Shown here piece after piece: positions 1-6,709 of a stretch of 12,202 bases of DNA (positions are counted from its first letter, which is position 1; each line of letters opens with the position of its first letter). Below the pieces are notes generated by a model that was given only the letters and a program-made list of their open reading frames with translations, was not told where the DNA came from and did no database searches. The position numbers and the translations under genes are program-made. Source of the stretch: Pseudomonadota bacterium (GTDB taxonomy: Bacteria > Pseudomonadota > Alphaproteobacteria > Rhizobiales > Hyphomicrobiaceae); assembly GCA_023428365.1 (NCBI GenBank), contig JAEYYQ010000077.1, positions 1 through 12,202 of the forward strand, in the 5' to 3' direction.

Positions 1-584
1 GTCTTGATGCTCTCCAGCGTATCGCCGAAAAAATCGAGCCTGACCGGAGTCGCCCGCCCCGGCGGGAACAGGTCAAGGATGCCACCACGAACCGCGAACT
101 CGCCCGGCTCCATCACCGTACCGGTACGTACGAAGCCGCCAAGCTGCAGCCGCATCACCAGCCGGTTCATGTCTATGCGCTGGCCGGGCGCCACCTGACG
201 AATGGCGAGCCGCATCCAATCGCGCGGCGGCACGCGCTGCAGGATGGAATTGACGGTTGTCAGCGCCAGCGTCGGATGGCGGCGGCCACCACTAAGCAGA
301 CGCGCCAGCGCCGTCATCCGCTTGGAAACGATCTCAGAATTCGGCCCGACACGGTCGTAAGGCACCGTGTCCCAGGCCGGAAATACGATCACCCGCACCT
401 GCGGATCGAAGAAGCTCAACGCCGTCTGCAGGGCCTCGAGGCGGCGATCGTCGCGGGCGACGTGCATCACCAGCCCCGATCCGGACCCCGCCACCGCCTC
501 ACGCGCCAGACGCGCGAGCACCAGCGCATCGAGGCCCTCGGGCACTCCGGACAGGATCAGGTCATGTCGAGACAGCGTATCCAT
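1..584 (-). CDS. mfd: Transcription-repair coupling factor Mfd, N-terminal part (cut by window edge)
   Basis: Mfd is a cytoplasmic ATP-dependent DNA translocase that removes RNA polymerase stalled at DNA lesions and recruits UvrA for nucleotide excision repair. The visible 194 codons run from an ATG at 584 down to base 1 with no stop and cover the UvrB-like N-terminal module. Recognisable pieces are FPAWDTVPYDRVGPN (about residues 70-84), TGTVMEPGEFAVRGGILDLF and, near the edge, RLDFFGDTLESIK, all typical of Mfd. An in-frame TAA lies 36 bases upstream of this ATG with no other ATG between, so the start is well fixed; the purine-rich GATGGTGGG just upstream may serve as ribosome binding site. 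sdhE lies 50 bases upstream on the same strand, so the two are probably co-transcribed. The helicase and RNA polymerase-binding domains are outside the window. Confidence 0.95.
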   Translation of the reverse strand, partial: MDTLSRHDLILSGVPEGLDALVLARLAREAVAGSGSGLVMHVARDDRRLEALQTALSFFDPQVRVIVFPAWDTVPYDRVGPNSEIVSKRMTALARLLSGGRRHPTLALTTVNSILQRVPPRDWMRLAIRQVAPGQRIDMNRLVMRLQLGGFVRTGTVMEPGEFAVRGGILDLFPPGRATPVRLDFFGDTLESIK

Positions 585-634
585 CGAATTCCCGTGCCCA
601 CCATCGGCGGCGGGCTCAAATTAAACAAGAAAAC

Positions 635-904
635 CTAGGCGAGGCCGTGAAACCTGCGCAAGACCGCGACGAGATCCTCGAACTCGCGGCCCTTCACCAG
701 CTCAGGAGACGTGAGCCATTGGTGCAACTCCGGATCGGGCAGCGCAATGAAACGCTCGAAGTGACCGAGCGCTTCTGGGGTAATCTCCGGCAGAACGGCC
801 TCGGCATAGCGCCCGAGAAACCAATCCATCTCTTTGGTTCCACGATGGTTCGCGCGATAGGCCGCTCGCCGCCGCCGCGTGTCGAGGTCATCGACTGCCA
901 TCAA
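635..904 (-). CDS. sdhE: FAD assembly factor SdhE (succinate dehydrogenase assembly factor 2 family)
   Basis: Small 89-residue protein of the SdhE/YgfY/CptB (Sdh5) family. Known members help attach FAD covalently to the flavoprotein subunit SdhA of succinate dehydrogenase, and to related flavoproteins, in the cytoplasm. The family signature RGxxExD is seen as RGTKEMD at residues 21-27, followed by the helical continuation WFLGRYAE and the usual LPDPELHQWL loop. Length fits the family. The protein opens with two methionines (904 and 901) and the second could be the true start. It precedes mfd on the same strand with a 50-base gap and diverges from recG. A possible promoter lies at 988-1016. 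The older annotation as an antitoxin (CptB) reflects the E. coli literature; the flavinylation role is the better supported one for this family. Confidence 0.93.
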   Translation of the reverse strand: MMAVDDLDTRRRRAAYRANHRGTKEMDWFLGRYAEAVLPEITPEALGHFERFIALPDPELHQWLTSPELVKGREFEDLVAVLRRFHGLA

Positions 905-987
905 ACCGGATCCTTGCCGCTTTGGATATCCCTGCGGGCGCCTTGACGCTTGCCGCCCCTGCCGCCAACGTGCAGCGCCAGAGGCGT

Positions 988-1016
988 GATATAGCGCCAG
1001 CGCCGCTCAGCGCAAA
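988..1016 (-). promoter_or_regulatory. Possible sigma70-type promoter for sdhE-mfd
   Basis: On the minus strand TTTGCG (1016-1011) and TATATC (993-988) are separated by 17 bases, the preferred spacing. They lie about 85 bases before the sdhE start in the 164-base gap shared with recG. The -10 element keeps the TATA core but the -35 element matches the consensus at only three positions, so this is tentative. Confidence 0.25.
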
Positions 1017-1068
1017 GGGTTACGTCAGCTTGTGACGCGGGTGAGCCAAGGGGACCGAGTACCACGCC

Positions 1069-3183
1069 ATGCGCCCGACTGCGCTGACACCGTTGTTCGC
1101 TTCGGCTGAGACGCTCTCCGGCGTCGGCCCGCGCGTGCTGGTGTTCCTGCGCAAAGCCTTGCGCCTGCCCCCCGGCGTTACCGAACCGCGCATCGTCGAT
1201 CTGCTGTGGCATACGCCGACCGGTGTCATCGACCGGCGCGCGGAACCCACCGTCGCGGATGCGGTTCCTGGCACCATTGCGACGTTCGCAGTGCGAGTCC
1301 TCAAGCACAAGCCGCCGCCACGCGGAAATATGAAGGCGCCTTACAAAGTCTCCTGCGAGGACGACACCGGCCGCATCGATCTCGTGTTCTTCCATGCCGA
1401 GCGCAAATTCGTGGAGCGGCAGCTTCCGGTTGGCGAAATTCGCTACATCTCGGGCCGGGTCGAGCGCTATAGCGATACGTTGCAGATGGCACATCCCGAC
1501 TACATCGTCGGCCCGGATGCGCGTTCCGACTTGCCGATGCTCGAGCCGGTGCATCCTCTGACGGCCGGTCTGTCAGGCAAAATTCTGATCAAGCTGATGC
1601 GTCAGGCCGTTGAACGCATGCCGGATCTGCCGGAGTGGCAGGAGCCACGCTGGCTGACGAGCCGCAACTGGCCCTCGGCGCGCGACGCAGTGCTCCGTCT
1701 CCACAAGCCACAGGATACGGACGACATCTCGGCCGCTTCCGCCCCTTGGCAGCGGTTGGCCTATGACGAACTGCTCGCGGGGCAAGTTGCATTGACCCTG
1801 GTGCGGCAGAGCTTCAAGGCCCAACGCGGGCGCGCCATTGTCGGTGACGGACGCATCCGCCGCGCGCTGACGGCCGCCCTGCCCTTCGCGCTGACCAACT
1901 CCCAGCAGCAGGCGCTGCGCGATATCGAAACCGACATGAAGACCCCGCAGCGGATGTTAAGGCTGCTGCAGGGTGACGTCGGCTCGGGCAAAACCGCCGT
2001 GGCGCTGATGTCGATGGCGATTGCCGTGGAAGACGGCGCGCAGGCCGCACTCATGGCACCGACAGAAGTTCTCGCCCGACAGCATGTTGAAACCATCTTC
2101 CCGCTGGCCGAGAAGGCCGGGCTACGCGTCGGGCTGCTGACCGGCCGCGAAAAAGGCAAGCCGCGCGCCGAAGTGCTCAAGCGGCTGGCCTCGGGCGAAA
2201 TCGACATCCTGATCGGCACTCACGCGCTGTTCCAGGAGGACGTGGTGTTTCGCGATCTGGCGTTCGCGGTGATCGACGAACAGCACCGTTTCGGCGTGCA
2301 TCAGCGGCTGGCCTTGCAGTCCAAGGGCGGCACTGGCGTCGCCGACGTGCTGGTCATGACCGCAACGCCGATCCCGCGCACGCTGCTGATGACGCACTAC
2401 GGCGACCTGGACGTCTCGCGGCTGACCGAAAAGCCGCCGGGACGCAAGCCGATCAAAACCACGATGCCGCCCGTCGGCCGGATGGAAGATGTCATCGAGG
2501 GGCTGAAACGGCAGATCACCCAAGGTGCGCAGATCTATTGGGTGTGCCCGCTGATCGAAAGCTCCGACAAGTCCGAGCTGGCCGCTGCCGAGGAACGCGC
2601 GGCGCATCTCACCCAGATCTTCGGCCAAACCGTGGGACTGCTGCACGGCGCGATGTCAGGCGCCGCCAAGGACAAGACCATGGCCGCCTTCGCCGAGGGC
2701 CAGCTCAACATCCTGGTCGCGACGACGGTGATCGAGGTGGGCGTCAACGTACCGAACGCCAATATCATGGTGATCGAGCACGCCGAGCGGTTCGGGCTGG
2801 CGCAGCTTCACCAGTTGCGCGGGCGGGTCGGCCGTGGCGATCGACAATCCTACTGCCTGCTGCTGCACGCCGAGCCGCTGGGCGAAACCGCCGGAAAGCG
2901 CCTCGCCATGATGTGCGAAACTGAGGACGGCTTCCTGATTGCGGAAAAGGATCTGGAACTGCGCGGCGGCGGCGAAGTGCTAGGTGCGCGTCAAAGCGGC
3001 ATGCCGGAGTATCGCGTCGCCAACGTCCCGAATTTCGAGACGCTACTGGCCGCTGCGCGCGACGATGCCAAGCTGCTGCTGCACGAGGATCCCGACCTCA
3101 CCAGCCCACGCGGCCAAGCAATCCGGACGCTGCTGTATCTGTTCGAGTGCGATGAGGCTGTGCGGCTGTTCCGGGCCGCGTAG
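1069..3183 (+). CDS. recG: ATP-dependent DNA helicase RecG
   Basis: RecG is a superfamily 2 helicase that binds and remodels stalled replication forks and branched DNA, converting forks to Holliday junctions and limiting re-replication. The 704-residue product has the expected length. The N-terminal part (about 1-270) is the helical and OB-fold wedge region. The motor follows: Walker A GDVGSGKT at 302-309, the Walker B variant DEQH at 403-406 with RFG behind it, MTATPIPRT about 25 residues later, and motif VI QLRGRVGRG at 582-590. The RecG-specific C-terminal hook appears as LRGGGEVLGARQSG from residue 631. The ATG at 1069 is the only start after an in-frame TGA a few codons upstream; AAGGGGA lies somewhat far from it (13 bases). 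It diverges from sdhE-mfd and converges with arfB across a repeat-rich gap. Confidence 0.97.
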   Translation: MRPTALTPLFASAETLSGVGPRVLVFLRKALRLPPGVTEPRIVDLLWHTPTGVIDRRAEPTVADAVPGTIATFAVRVLKHKPPPRGNMKAPYKVSCEDDTGRIDLVFFHAERKFVERQLPVGEIRYISGRVERYSDTLQMAHPDYIVGPDARSDLPMLEPVHPLTAGLSGKILIKLMRQAVERMPDLPEWQEPRWLTSRNWPSARDAVLRLHKPQDTDDISAASAPWQRLAYDELLAGQVALTLVRQSFKAQRGRAIVGDGRIRRALTAALPFALTNSQQQALRDIETDMKTPQRMLRLLQGDVGSGKTAVALMSMAIAVEDGAQAALMAPTEVLARQHVETIFPLAEKAGLRVGLLTGREKGKPRAEVLKRLASGEIDILIGTHALFQEDVVFRDLAFAVIDEQHRFGVHQRLALQSKGGTGVADVLVMTATPIPRTLLMTHYGDLDVSRLTEKPPGRKPIKTTMPPVGRMEDVIEGLKRQITQGAQIYWVCPLIESSDKSELAAAEERAAHLTQIFGQTVGLLHGAMSGAAKDKTMAAFAEGQLNILVATTVIEVGVNVPNANIMVIEHAERFGLAQLHQLRGRVGRGDRQSYCLLLHAEPLGETAGKRLAMMCETEDGFLIAEKDLELRGGGEVLGARQSGMPEYRVANVPNFETLLAAARDDAKLLLHEDPDLTSPRGQAIRTLLYLFECDEAVRLFRAA

Positions 3184-3193
3184 ACATCCCCAA

Positions 3194-3224
3194 CCGTCAT
3201 TTCCGCGTAGGCGGAAATCCAGAC
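3194..3224 (+). repeat. Palindromic repeat family A, copy 1
   Basis: A 31-base unit starting CCGTCAT and ending TCCAGAC, lying 11 bases after the recG stop. It contains a perfect 8-bp stem, ATTTCCGC (3199-3206) with GCGGAAAT (3211-3218), around the loop GTAG. The type resembles the dispersed ATTCCCGC-style palindromes found in many proteobacteria; identity to a named family was not checked. Confidence 0.8.
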
Positions 3225-3248
3225 CTCTGGTCGACTCAAAGGAGATGC

Positions 3249-3279
3249 GTCTGGATGCCCGCCGCCGCGGGCATGACGG
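3249..3279 (-). repeat. Palindromic repeat family A, copy 2 (inverted)
   Basis: Read on the minus strand this 31-base unit matches copy 1 at 25 of 31 positions. It forms its own perfect 8-bp stem, ATGCCCGC (3255-3262) with GCGGGCAT (3267-3274), around a 4-base loop. The six differences from copy 1 are two in the loop and two compensatory base-pair changes in the stem. The two units face each other across 24 bases. Confidence 0.8.
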
Positions 3280-3304
3280 TCGGAAAGAAGACGCGGCGTG
3301 CGCC

Positions 3305-3323
3305 TGTTCCGGACGGCATGACG
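3305..3323 (-). repeat. Degenerate or partial third copy of repeat family A
   Basis: On the minus strand this begins CCGTCATGCC, like copy 2, and then departs. On the plus strand GGCATGACGGT at 3315-3325 repeats 3270-3280 exactly. No good hairpin is retained, so it may be a decayed or recombined unit. Confidence 0.45.
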
Positions 3324-3343
3324 GTGAGCGACATTCTTCGCGG

Positions 3344-3383
3344 CCCTAGGTCCCGGATCGCGCTGCGCGCGTCCGGGATGACA
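3344..3383 (-). repeat. Palindromic repeat family B, copy 1
   Basis: A 40-base unit which on the minus strand runs from TGTCATCCCGG to CCGGGACCTAGGG, with an inner GC-rich hairpin (CGCGC, GCA, GCGCG). The terminal arms TCCCGG and CCGGGA pair with each other. It differs from family A in arm sequence but shares the GTCAT edge. Such units are familiar in intergenic regions of Bradyrhizobium relatives (from memory, not searched). Confidence 0.75.
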
Positions 3384-3394
3384 AGCAGTGAAAC

Positions 3395-3440
3395 TGTCAT
3401 CCCGGCCGGAGCGCAAAGCGCGGAGAGCCGGGACCCAGGG
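3395..3440 (+). repeat. Palindromic repeat family B, copy 2 (inverted)
   Basis: A 46-base unit with the same 11-base left arm, TGTCATCCCGG, and a 13-base right arm, CCGGGACCCAGGG, that has one mismatch to copy 1. The middle is 6 bases longer than in copy 1 and holds GCGC, AAA, GCGC. It faces copy 1 across 11 bases, so the pair can also form one large cruciform or hairpin. Bases 3441-3504, between this unit and the arfB stop, show nothing else I can name. Confidence 0.75.
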
Positions 3441-3504
3441 TCCAACTCTCAACGCTCATTCTAAACTTTGCGATATCCGGATGCGCTCAGTGAATAGCGC
3501 CCCT

Positions 3505-3927
3505 TCAATCGAACGACACCTTCGAGCTGCGTTGTTTCTTGACCTGGCCGCGGCGCTCCTTGCCTTCCAGCCGCCGCTCCTTTGAAGCCCGCGTCGGACG
3601 GGTCGCGACGCGGTATTTCGGGACGACGGTGGCCTCGCGCAGCAGCTCCACCAATCGCTCGCGGGCATCGGAGCGGTTCATATCCTGCGTGCGGTGGCGG
3701 TCGGCGCGGATGACGAGCACGCTGTCCTTGGTCAGCCGCCGCCCGGCCAATCGACGCAACCGTGCCCGCACCGCAGGCGGCAGGTTCGGGCTCGCCTCGA
3801 CGTTGAAGCGCAGCTCCACCGCCGTCGAAACCTTGTTGACGTTCTGGCCGCCCGGCCCTGCCGCGCGAATGAACTGTTCCTCGAGTTCGCTCTCGGGAAT
3901 GCTGATCGTATCGGTCACACGCAGCAT
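3505..3927 (-). CDS. arfB: Ribosome-rescue peptidyl-tRNA hydrolase ArfB
   Basis: ArfB (YaeJ, the bacterial relative of mitochondrial ICT1) enters the empty A site of ribosomes stalled at mRNA ends and hydrolyses the peptidyl-tRNA. The 140-residue product has the catalytic GGQ at residues 26-28 within RAAGPGGQNVNKVSTAVELRF, the signature of class I release-factor-like domains. It lacks the codon-recognition domains of RF1/RF2. The C-terminal 35 or so residues are rich in Lys and Arg (ERRLEGKERRGQVKKQR), matching the tail that threads the mRNA channel. The frame stays open to 4056, but the ATG at 3927 is chosen because AGGAG (3938-3934 on this strand) lies 6 bases away and because GGQ then falls at the usual position. 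It converges with recG and diverges from the acyltransferase gene. Confidence 0.93.
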   Translation of the reverse strand: MLRVTDTISIPESELEEQFIRAAGPGGQNVNKVSTAVELRFNVEASPNLPPAVRARLRRLAGRRLTKDSVLVIRADRHRTQDMNRSDARERLVELLREATVVPKYRVATRPTRASKERRLEGKERRGQVKKQRSSKVSFD

Positions 3928-4084
3928 CGTATGCTCCTGCGGGCCACTGTCGCGCGCCCTCTGTGCCTCCCGTGTGGCGCGAATCCGACTATCGGACAAG
4001 CGTCCTGCGATACAGTAATGCTTGCACTCCACAGCATGGCTTGGCATCACCCCCATTCCATCACAACGGCAGGCCCTTCAGCAC

Positions 4085-5035
4085 GTGCCACCACAACCAT
4101 CGACAGCGCGAGGCAAGTCGCGCGAGCCGACATTTCTGCGCGACCTTCAGTACCGGCTGGAGTATGCGCTGCTGCGCACGATCGTGGGCATGATCCGCGC
4201 GATGCCGCTCGATACCGCTGTGTCCTTCTCCGCCCGCTGGTGGCGGCGGCTGGCCCCCCGCGTCTCCCCCAAGCGGCATGAGCGGGCGCTGGCCAATCTG
4301 GCGATCGCCTTCCCGGAAAAGACCGCCGAAGAGCGCCTTGCCATCTGTATGGCTCATTGGGAAAATCTCGGACGCGTCATGGCCGAGACGATGCAAATCG
4401 ATCGCATCATCAACGAGCCGGACCGCATCGAAATCGAAAGCGCCGCAATCTTCCAACGCTACAAGGACAAGCTGGGTCCGGCGATTGGCGTATCCTTGCA
4501 CATGGGCAATTGGGAGCTCGCCATCTGGCCGCTGGTCGCGGCGGGCGCCAATCCGGCTGCGGTGTATCGCTCGGTGAACAATCCGTACGTCGATCGCTAT
4601 CTGCGTGAGCAACGCAAAGACCTGTATCCTGGCGGCCTGCTGGGCCGCGGAAAGGTTGATGGCGACCATGGCGAAAGCCAGCGCACCGCGCGGCTGATCA
4701 CCGATTATGTCCGTCAAGGCGGCCGGCTAGGTCTCGTCTGCGACCTCTACGATCGCACGGGCATCCCGGTGCCCTTCTTCGGCAAGGACGCTCGGACTCA
4801 GGCGATTGCCGCGATGATCGGCCGCCGTGTCGGCGCGCGCGTCTGGATGGCGCGATGCCTCCGCGTCGGGACCGAAAGCCGCTTTCGCGTTCAGCTTAGG
4901 GAGCTGAAAATCCCCCGTTCTGCCAATCAGTCGAATGACGTCCGTGCCGCAATGTGCGACATGCAGCAACAATTCGAGGAATGGGTTCGGGAAGCACCGG
5001 AACAGTGGATGTGGTCCAATCGGCGTTGGAGCTAG
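4085..5035 (+). CDS. Lipid A-type late acyltransferase (LpxL/HtrB family)
   Basis: Members of this inner-membrane family transfer a fatty acyl chain from acyl carrier protein to a lipid A precursor. The catalytic HxxxxE motif is visible as HMGNWE, with His encoded at 4499-4501 in SLHMGNWELAIWPL, followed by VYRSVNNPYVDRYL and GRLGLVCDLYDRTGIPVPFFG, all typical of the family. An N-terminal hydrophobic or amphipathic stretch (ALLRTIVGMIRAMPLDTAV) probably anchors it. The start is uncertain: no ATG lies upstream of that stretch. The frame is open from a TTG at 4022 (337 residues), while GTG at 4085 gives 316 residues, nearer to the family's usual 290-320, and the codons before it look non-coding. 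The specific acyl chain (laurate, myristate or very long) cannot be told. It diverges from arfB and is followed after 57 bases by the lyase gene. Confidence 0.85.
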   Translation: MPPQPSTARGKSREPTFLRDLQYRLEYALLRTIVGMIRAMPLDTAVSFSARWWRRLAPRVSPKRHERALANLAIAFPEKTAEERLAICMAHWENLGRVMAETMQIDRIINEPDRIEIESAAIFQRYKDKLGPAIGVSLHMGNWELAIWPLVAAGANPAAVYRSVNNPYVDRYLREQRKDLYPGGLLGRGKVDGDHGESQRTARLITDYVRQGGRLGLVCDLYDRTGIPVPFFGKDARTQAIAAMIGRRVGARVWMARCLRVGTESRFRVQLRELKIPRSANQSNDVRAAMCDMQQQFEEWVREAPEQWMWSNRRWS

Positions 5036-5092
5036 ACTGCGGCAACGCGCGCATCCTGCGCCGGTCCGCATTCAATTACCCTTGGAGGTGTA

Positions 5093-6145
5093 ATGCCTGC
5101 CACACGTACACCCGCTGGTTTTTATAAGCCGCTCGCCATTGGCGCACCTGAACCGCTCCGCCGGCTTCCTGTCCGCCTGGAGCGGATGATCCATTTCGTG
5201 CCGCCGCACAACGCCAAGATCCGCGCTCGCCTCGCCGACGTGATCGGTCAGGTCGACGTCGTGCTGGGCAATCTGGAAGACGCCATCGCCGCCGAGGACA
5301 AAGAGGCCGGCCGGCGCGGCTTCATCGAGATGGCGAACGAGCATGATTTCGGCGCAACCGGGCTTTGGACCCGCATCAATGCGCTCAACTCGCCATGGGC
5401 GCTCGATGACATCACCGAGATTGTCTCGCATGTCGGGGCAAAGCTCGATGTGATCATGCTGCCTAAGGTCGATGGGCCCTGGGACGTCCACTATCTCGAT
5501 CAGCTGTTGGCACAGCTCGAAGCCCGCCACAAACTGCCCAAGCCGATCCTCATCCACGCCATTCTCGAGACCGCCGAGGGCGTCTCGAACGTCGAGGAGA
5601 TCGCCGCCGCCAGTCCGCGTATGCACGGCATGAGCCTCGGCCCGGCGGACCTTGCAGCCTCGCGCGGCATGAAAACCACGCGCGTCGGCGGTGGGCATCC
5701 GTCCTACGGCGTGCTGGCCGATGCTGCTTCCGGCGGCGCACCTCGGACGCTGTTCCAGCAAGATCTCTGGCATTACACCGTCGCGAAAATGGTCGATGCC
5801 TGCCAGCGCAACGGTATCCGTCCCTTTTATGGACCGTTCGGCGATTTTTCCGATGACGACGCCTGCGAAAGCCAGTTCCGCAACGCCTTCCTGATGGGCT
5901 GCGCCGGAGCGTGGTCGCTTCATCCCAAGCAGATTGCGATCGCCAAGCGCGTATTCAGCCCGGACCCAGCGGAAGTCGCCATGGCCCGTCGCATTCTCGA
6001 CGCGATGCCGGATGGCACCGGCGCCGTTATGATCGATGGCAAGATGCAGGACGATGCCACCTGGAAGCAGGCGAAAGTGATTGTAGACCTGGCAGAACTC
6101 GTCGCAGCCAAAGACCCGGAGCGGGCTGCGGCTTACGCGTTTTGA
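5093..6145 (+). CDS. CoA-ester lyase of the malyl-CoA lyase / CitE (HpcH/HpaI aldolase) family
   Basis: The 350-residue product belongs to the TIM-barrel family that includes L-malyl-CoA/beta-methylmalyl-CoA lyase and citrate lyase beta subunit. These cleave or form C-C bonds between an acyl-CoA and glyoxylate or oxaloacetate using Mg2+. Family landmarks are [11 protein letters not shown] (60-70), the Arg of TRINAL (94), MLPKVDG (122-128), the metal ligands Glu159 in ILETAEG and Asp186 in [19 protein letters not shown] (247-256) and LHPKQIAIA (276-284). The last two are characteristic of malyl-CoA lyases and thioesterases. The start has a strong site, GGAGGTG at 5084-5090. About 30 residues precede the core, a little more than usual. 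A (3S)-malyl-CoA thioesterase or another CoA-ester lyase are alternatives. No ethylmalonyl-CoA or serine-cycle genes are in view to decide the pathway. Confidence 0.85.
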   Translation: MPATRTPAGFYKPLAIGAPEPLRRLPVRLERMIHFVPPHNAKIRARLADVIGQVDVVLGNLEDAIAAEDKEAGRRGFIEMANEHDFGATGLWTRINALNSPWALDDITEIVSHVGAKLDVIMLPKVDGPWDVHYLDQLLAQLEARHKLPKPILIHAILETAEGVSNVEEIAAASPRMHGMSLGPADLAASRGMKTTRVGGGHPSYGVLADAASGGAPRTLFQQDLWHYTVAKMVDACQRNGIRPFYGPFGDFSDDDACESQFRNAFLMGCAGAWSLHPKQIAIAKRVFSPDPAEVAMARRILDAMPDGTGAVMIDGKMQDDATWKQAKVIVDLAELVAAKDPERAAAYAF

Positions 6146-6172
6146 AACTCAATGTGAGGTTGCTGCAACAGC

Positions 6173-6180
6173 AGGGGGGA
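6173..6180 (+). promoter_or_regulatory. Strong ribosome binding site that sets the hspQ start
   Basis: AGGGGGGA lies 6 bases before the ATG at 6187, while the internal ATG at 6277, which would give the usual family length, has no comparable purine run. An ATG at 6180 is in another frame. Confidence 0.6.
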
Positions 6181-6186
6181 TGAGTT

Positions 6187-6609
6187 ATGCGTTATGGTGG
6201 CCCGGATGTTCGGGCTCAGGTCGCCGGTATTGATTTCTCTGGGGCCGAGACCAGAGACGACGCGATCGGTTCCGAAATGAACAAAATCCGTCTGGCGAAG
6301 TATGCGATCGGTCAAGTGGTTCGCCACCGCTTCTATCCGTTCCGTGGGGTGGTGTTCGATATCGACCCCGTGTTCGACAACACCGAGGAATGGTGGCAGT
6401 CGATCCCCGAGGATATTCGTCCGCGCAAGGATCAGCCCTTCTACCATCTGCTGGCCGAGAACGCGGAGACGGAATACGTCGCCTATGTTTCGGAGCAGAA
6501 CTTGCTGCCGGATGACAGCGGCACCCCACTGCGGCATCCTAAAGTGCTGGAACTGTTTTCAGAAACCGAGAACGGCGAGTATCAGGCGACGTTCGTGCAG
6601 GAGCACTGA
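6187..6609 (+). CDS. hspQ: Heat-shock protein HspQ (YccV-like, hemimethylated-DNA-binding fold)
   Basis: HspQ is a small cytoplasmic protein. In E. coli it was described as destabilising mutant DnaA and binding hemimethylated DNA, and in other work as an enhancer and substrate of the Lon protease. The conserved core spans about residues 36-130: KYAIGQVVRHRFYPFRGVVFDIDP, NTEEWWQSIP, the hallmark KDQPFYHLLAE, and EYVAYVSEQNLLPDD. The product is 140 residues because about 30 residues (MRYGGPDVRAQ through AIGSE) precede Met31, from which most family members begin. The strong upstream ribosome binding site favours the long form. The gene follows the lyase after 41 bases on the same strand and converges with the IalB-family gene. 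Confidence 0.9.
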   Translation: MRYGGPDVRAQVAGIDFSGAETRDDAIGSEMNKIRLAKYAIGQVVRHRFYPFRGVVFDIDPVFDNTEEWWQSIPEDIRPRKDQPFYHLLAENAETEYVAYVSEQNLLPDDSGTPLRHPKVLELFSETENGEYQATFVQEH

Positions 6610-6657
6610 ACACGGTCGGCACCGCCGCCTGTTTGCCTGATTGGTCTGTCGGAAAAC

Positions 6658-6687
6658 ACAGAAGCCGCCCGAAGAGGCGGCTTCTGT
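6658..6687. terminator. Bidirectional intrinsic terminator between hspQ and the IalB-family gene
   Basis: ACAGAAGCCGCC (6658-6669) and GGCGGCTTCTGT (6676-6687) form a perfect 12-bp stem with the 6-base loop CGAAGA, placed between two convergent genes. On the minus strand the stem is followed by GTTTTCC, a fair T-tract. On the plus strand it is followed only by CATTTCGG. It therefore looks stronger for the IalB-family transcript. Confidence 0.75.
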
Positions 6688-6709
6688 CATTTCGGCGACG
6701 AGCCTCCCG

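Noticed and set aside
901..1554. Open frame of 217 residues on the minus strand
   Set aside because: It lies largely inside recG on the opposite strand, has no recognisable domain, and reads as the high-GC shadow of a well-supported gene.
3184..3504. Repeat-rich gap as a possible CRISPR array or small gene
   Set aside because: The units are palindromic, face each other and belong to two families of different length without uniform spacers. Short open frames across them follow the repeats and have no ribosome binding site.
3928..4056. Longer ArfB start at 4056
   Set aside because: The added 43 residues have no family counterpart, and an AGGAG site at correct spacing marks the start at 3927.
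5072..5923. Open frame of 283 residues on the minus strand
   Set aside because: It is fully antisense to the CoA-ester lyase gene, which has a strong ribosome binding site and clear motifs; the antisense product looks like shadow translation.
6146..6186. TGCTG-CAA-CAGCA hairpin before hspQ as a regulatory structure
   Set aside because: The stem is only 5 bp with a 3-base loop and could arise by chance; nothing else supports a thermosensor or switch.
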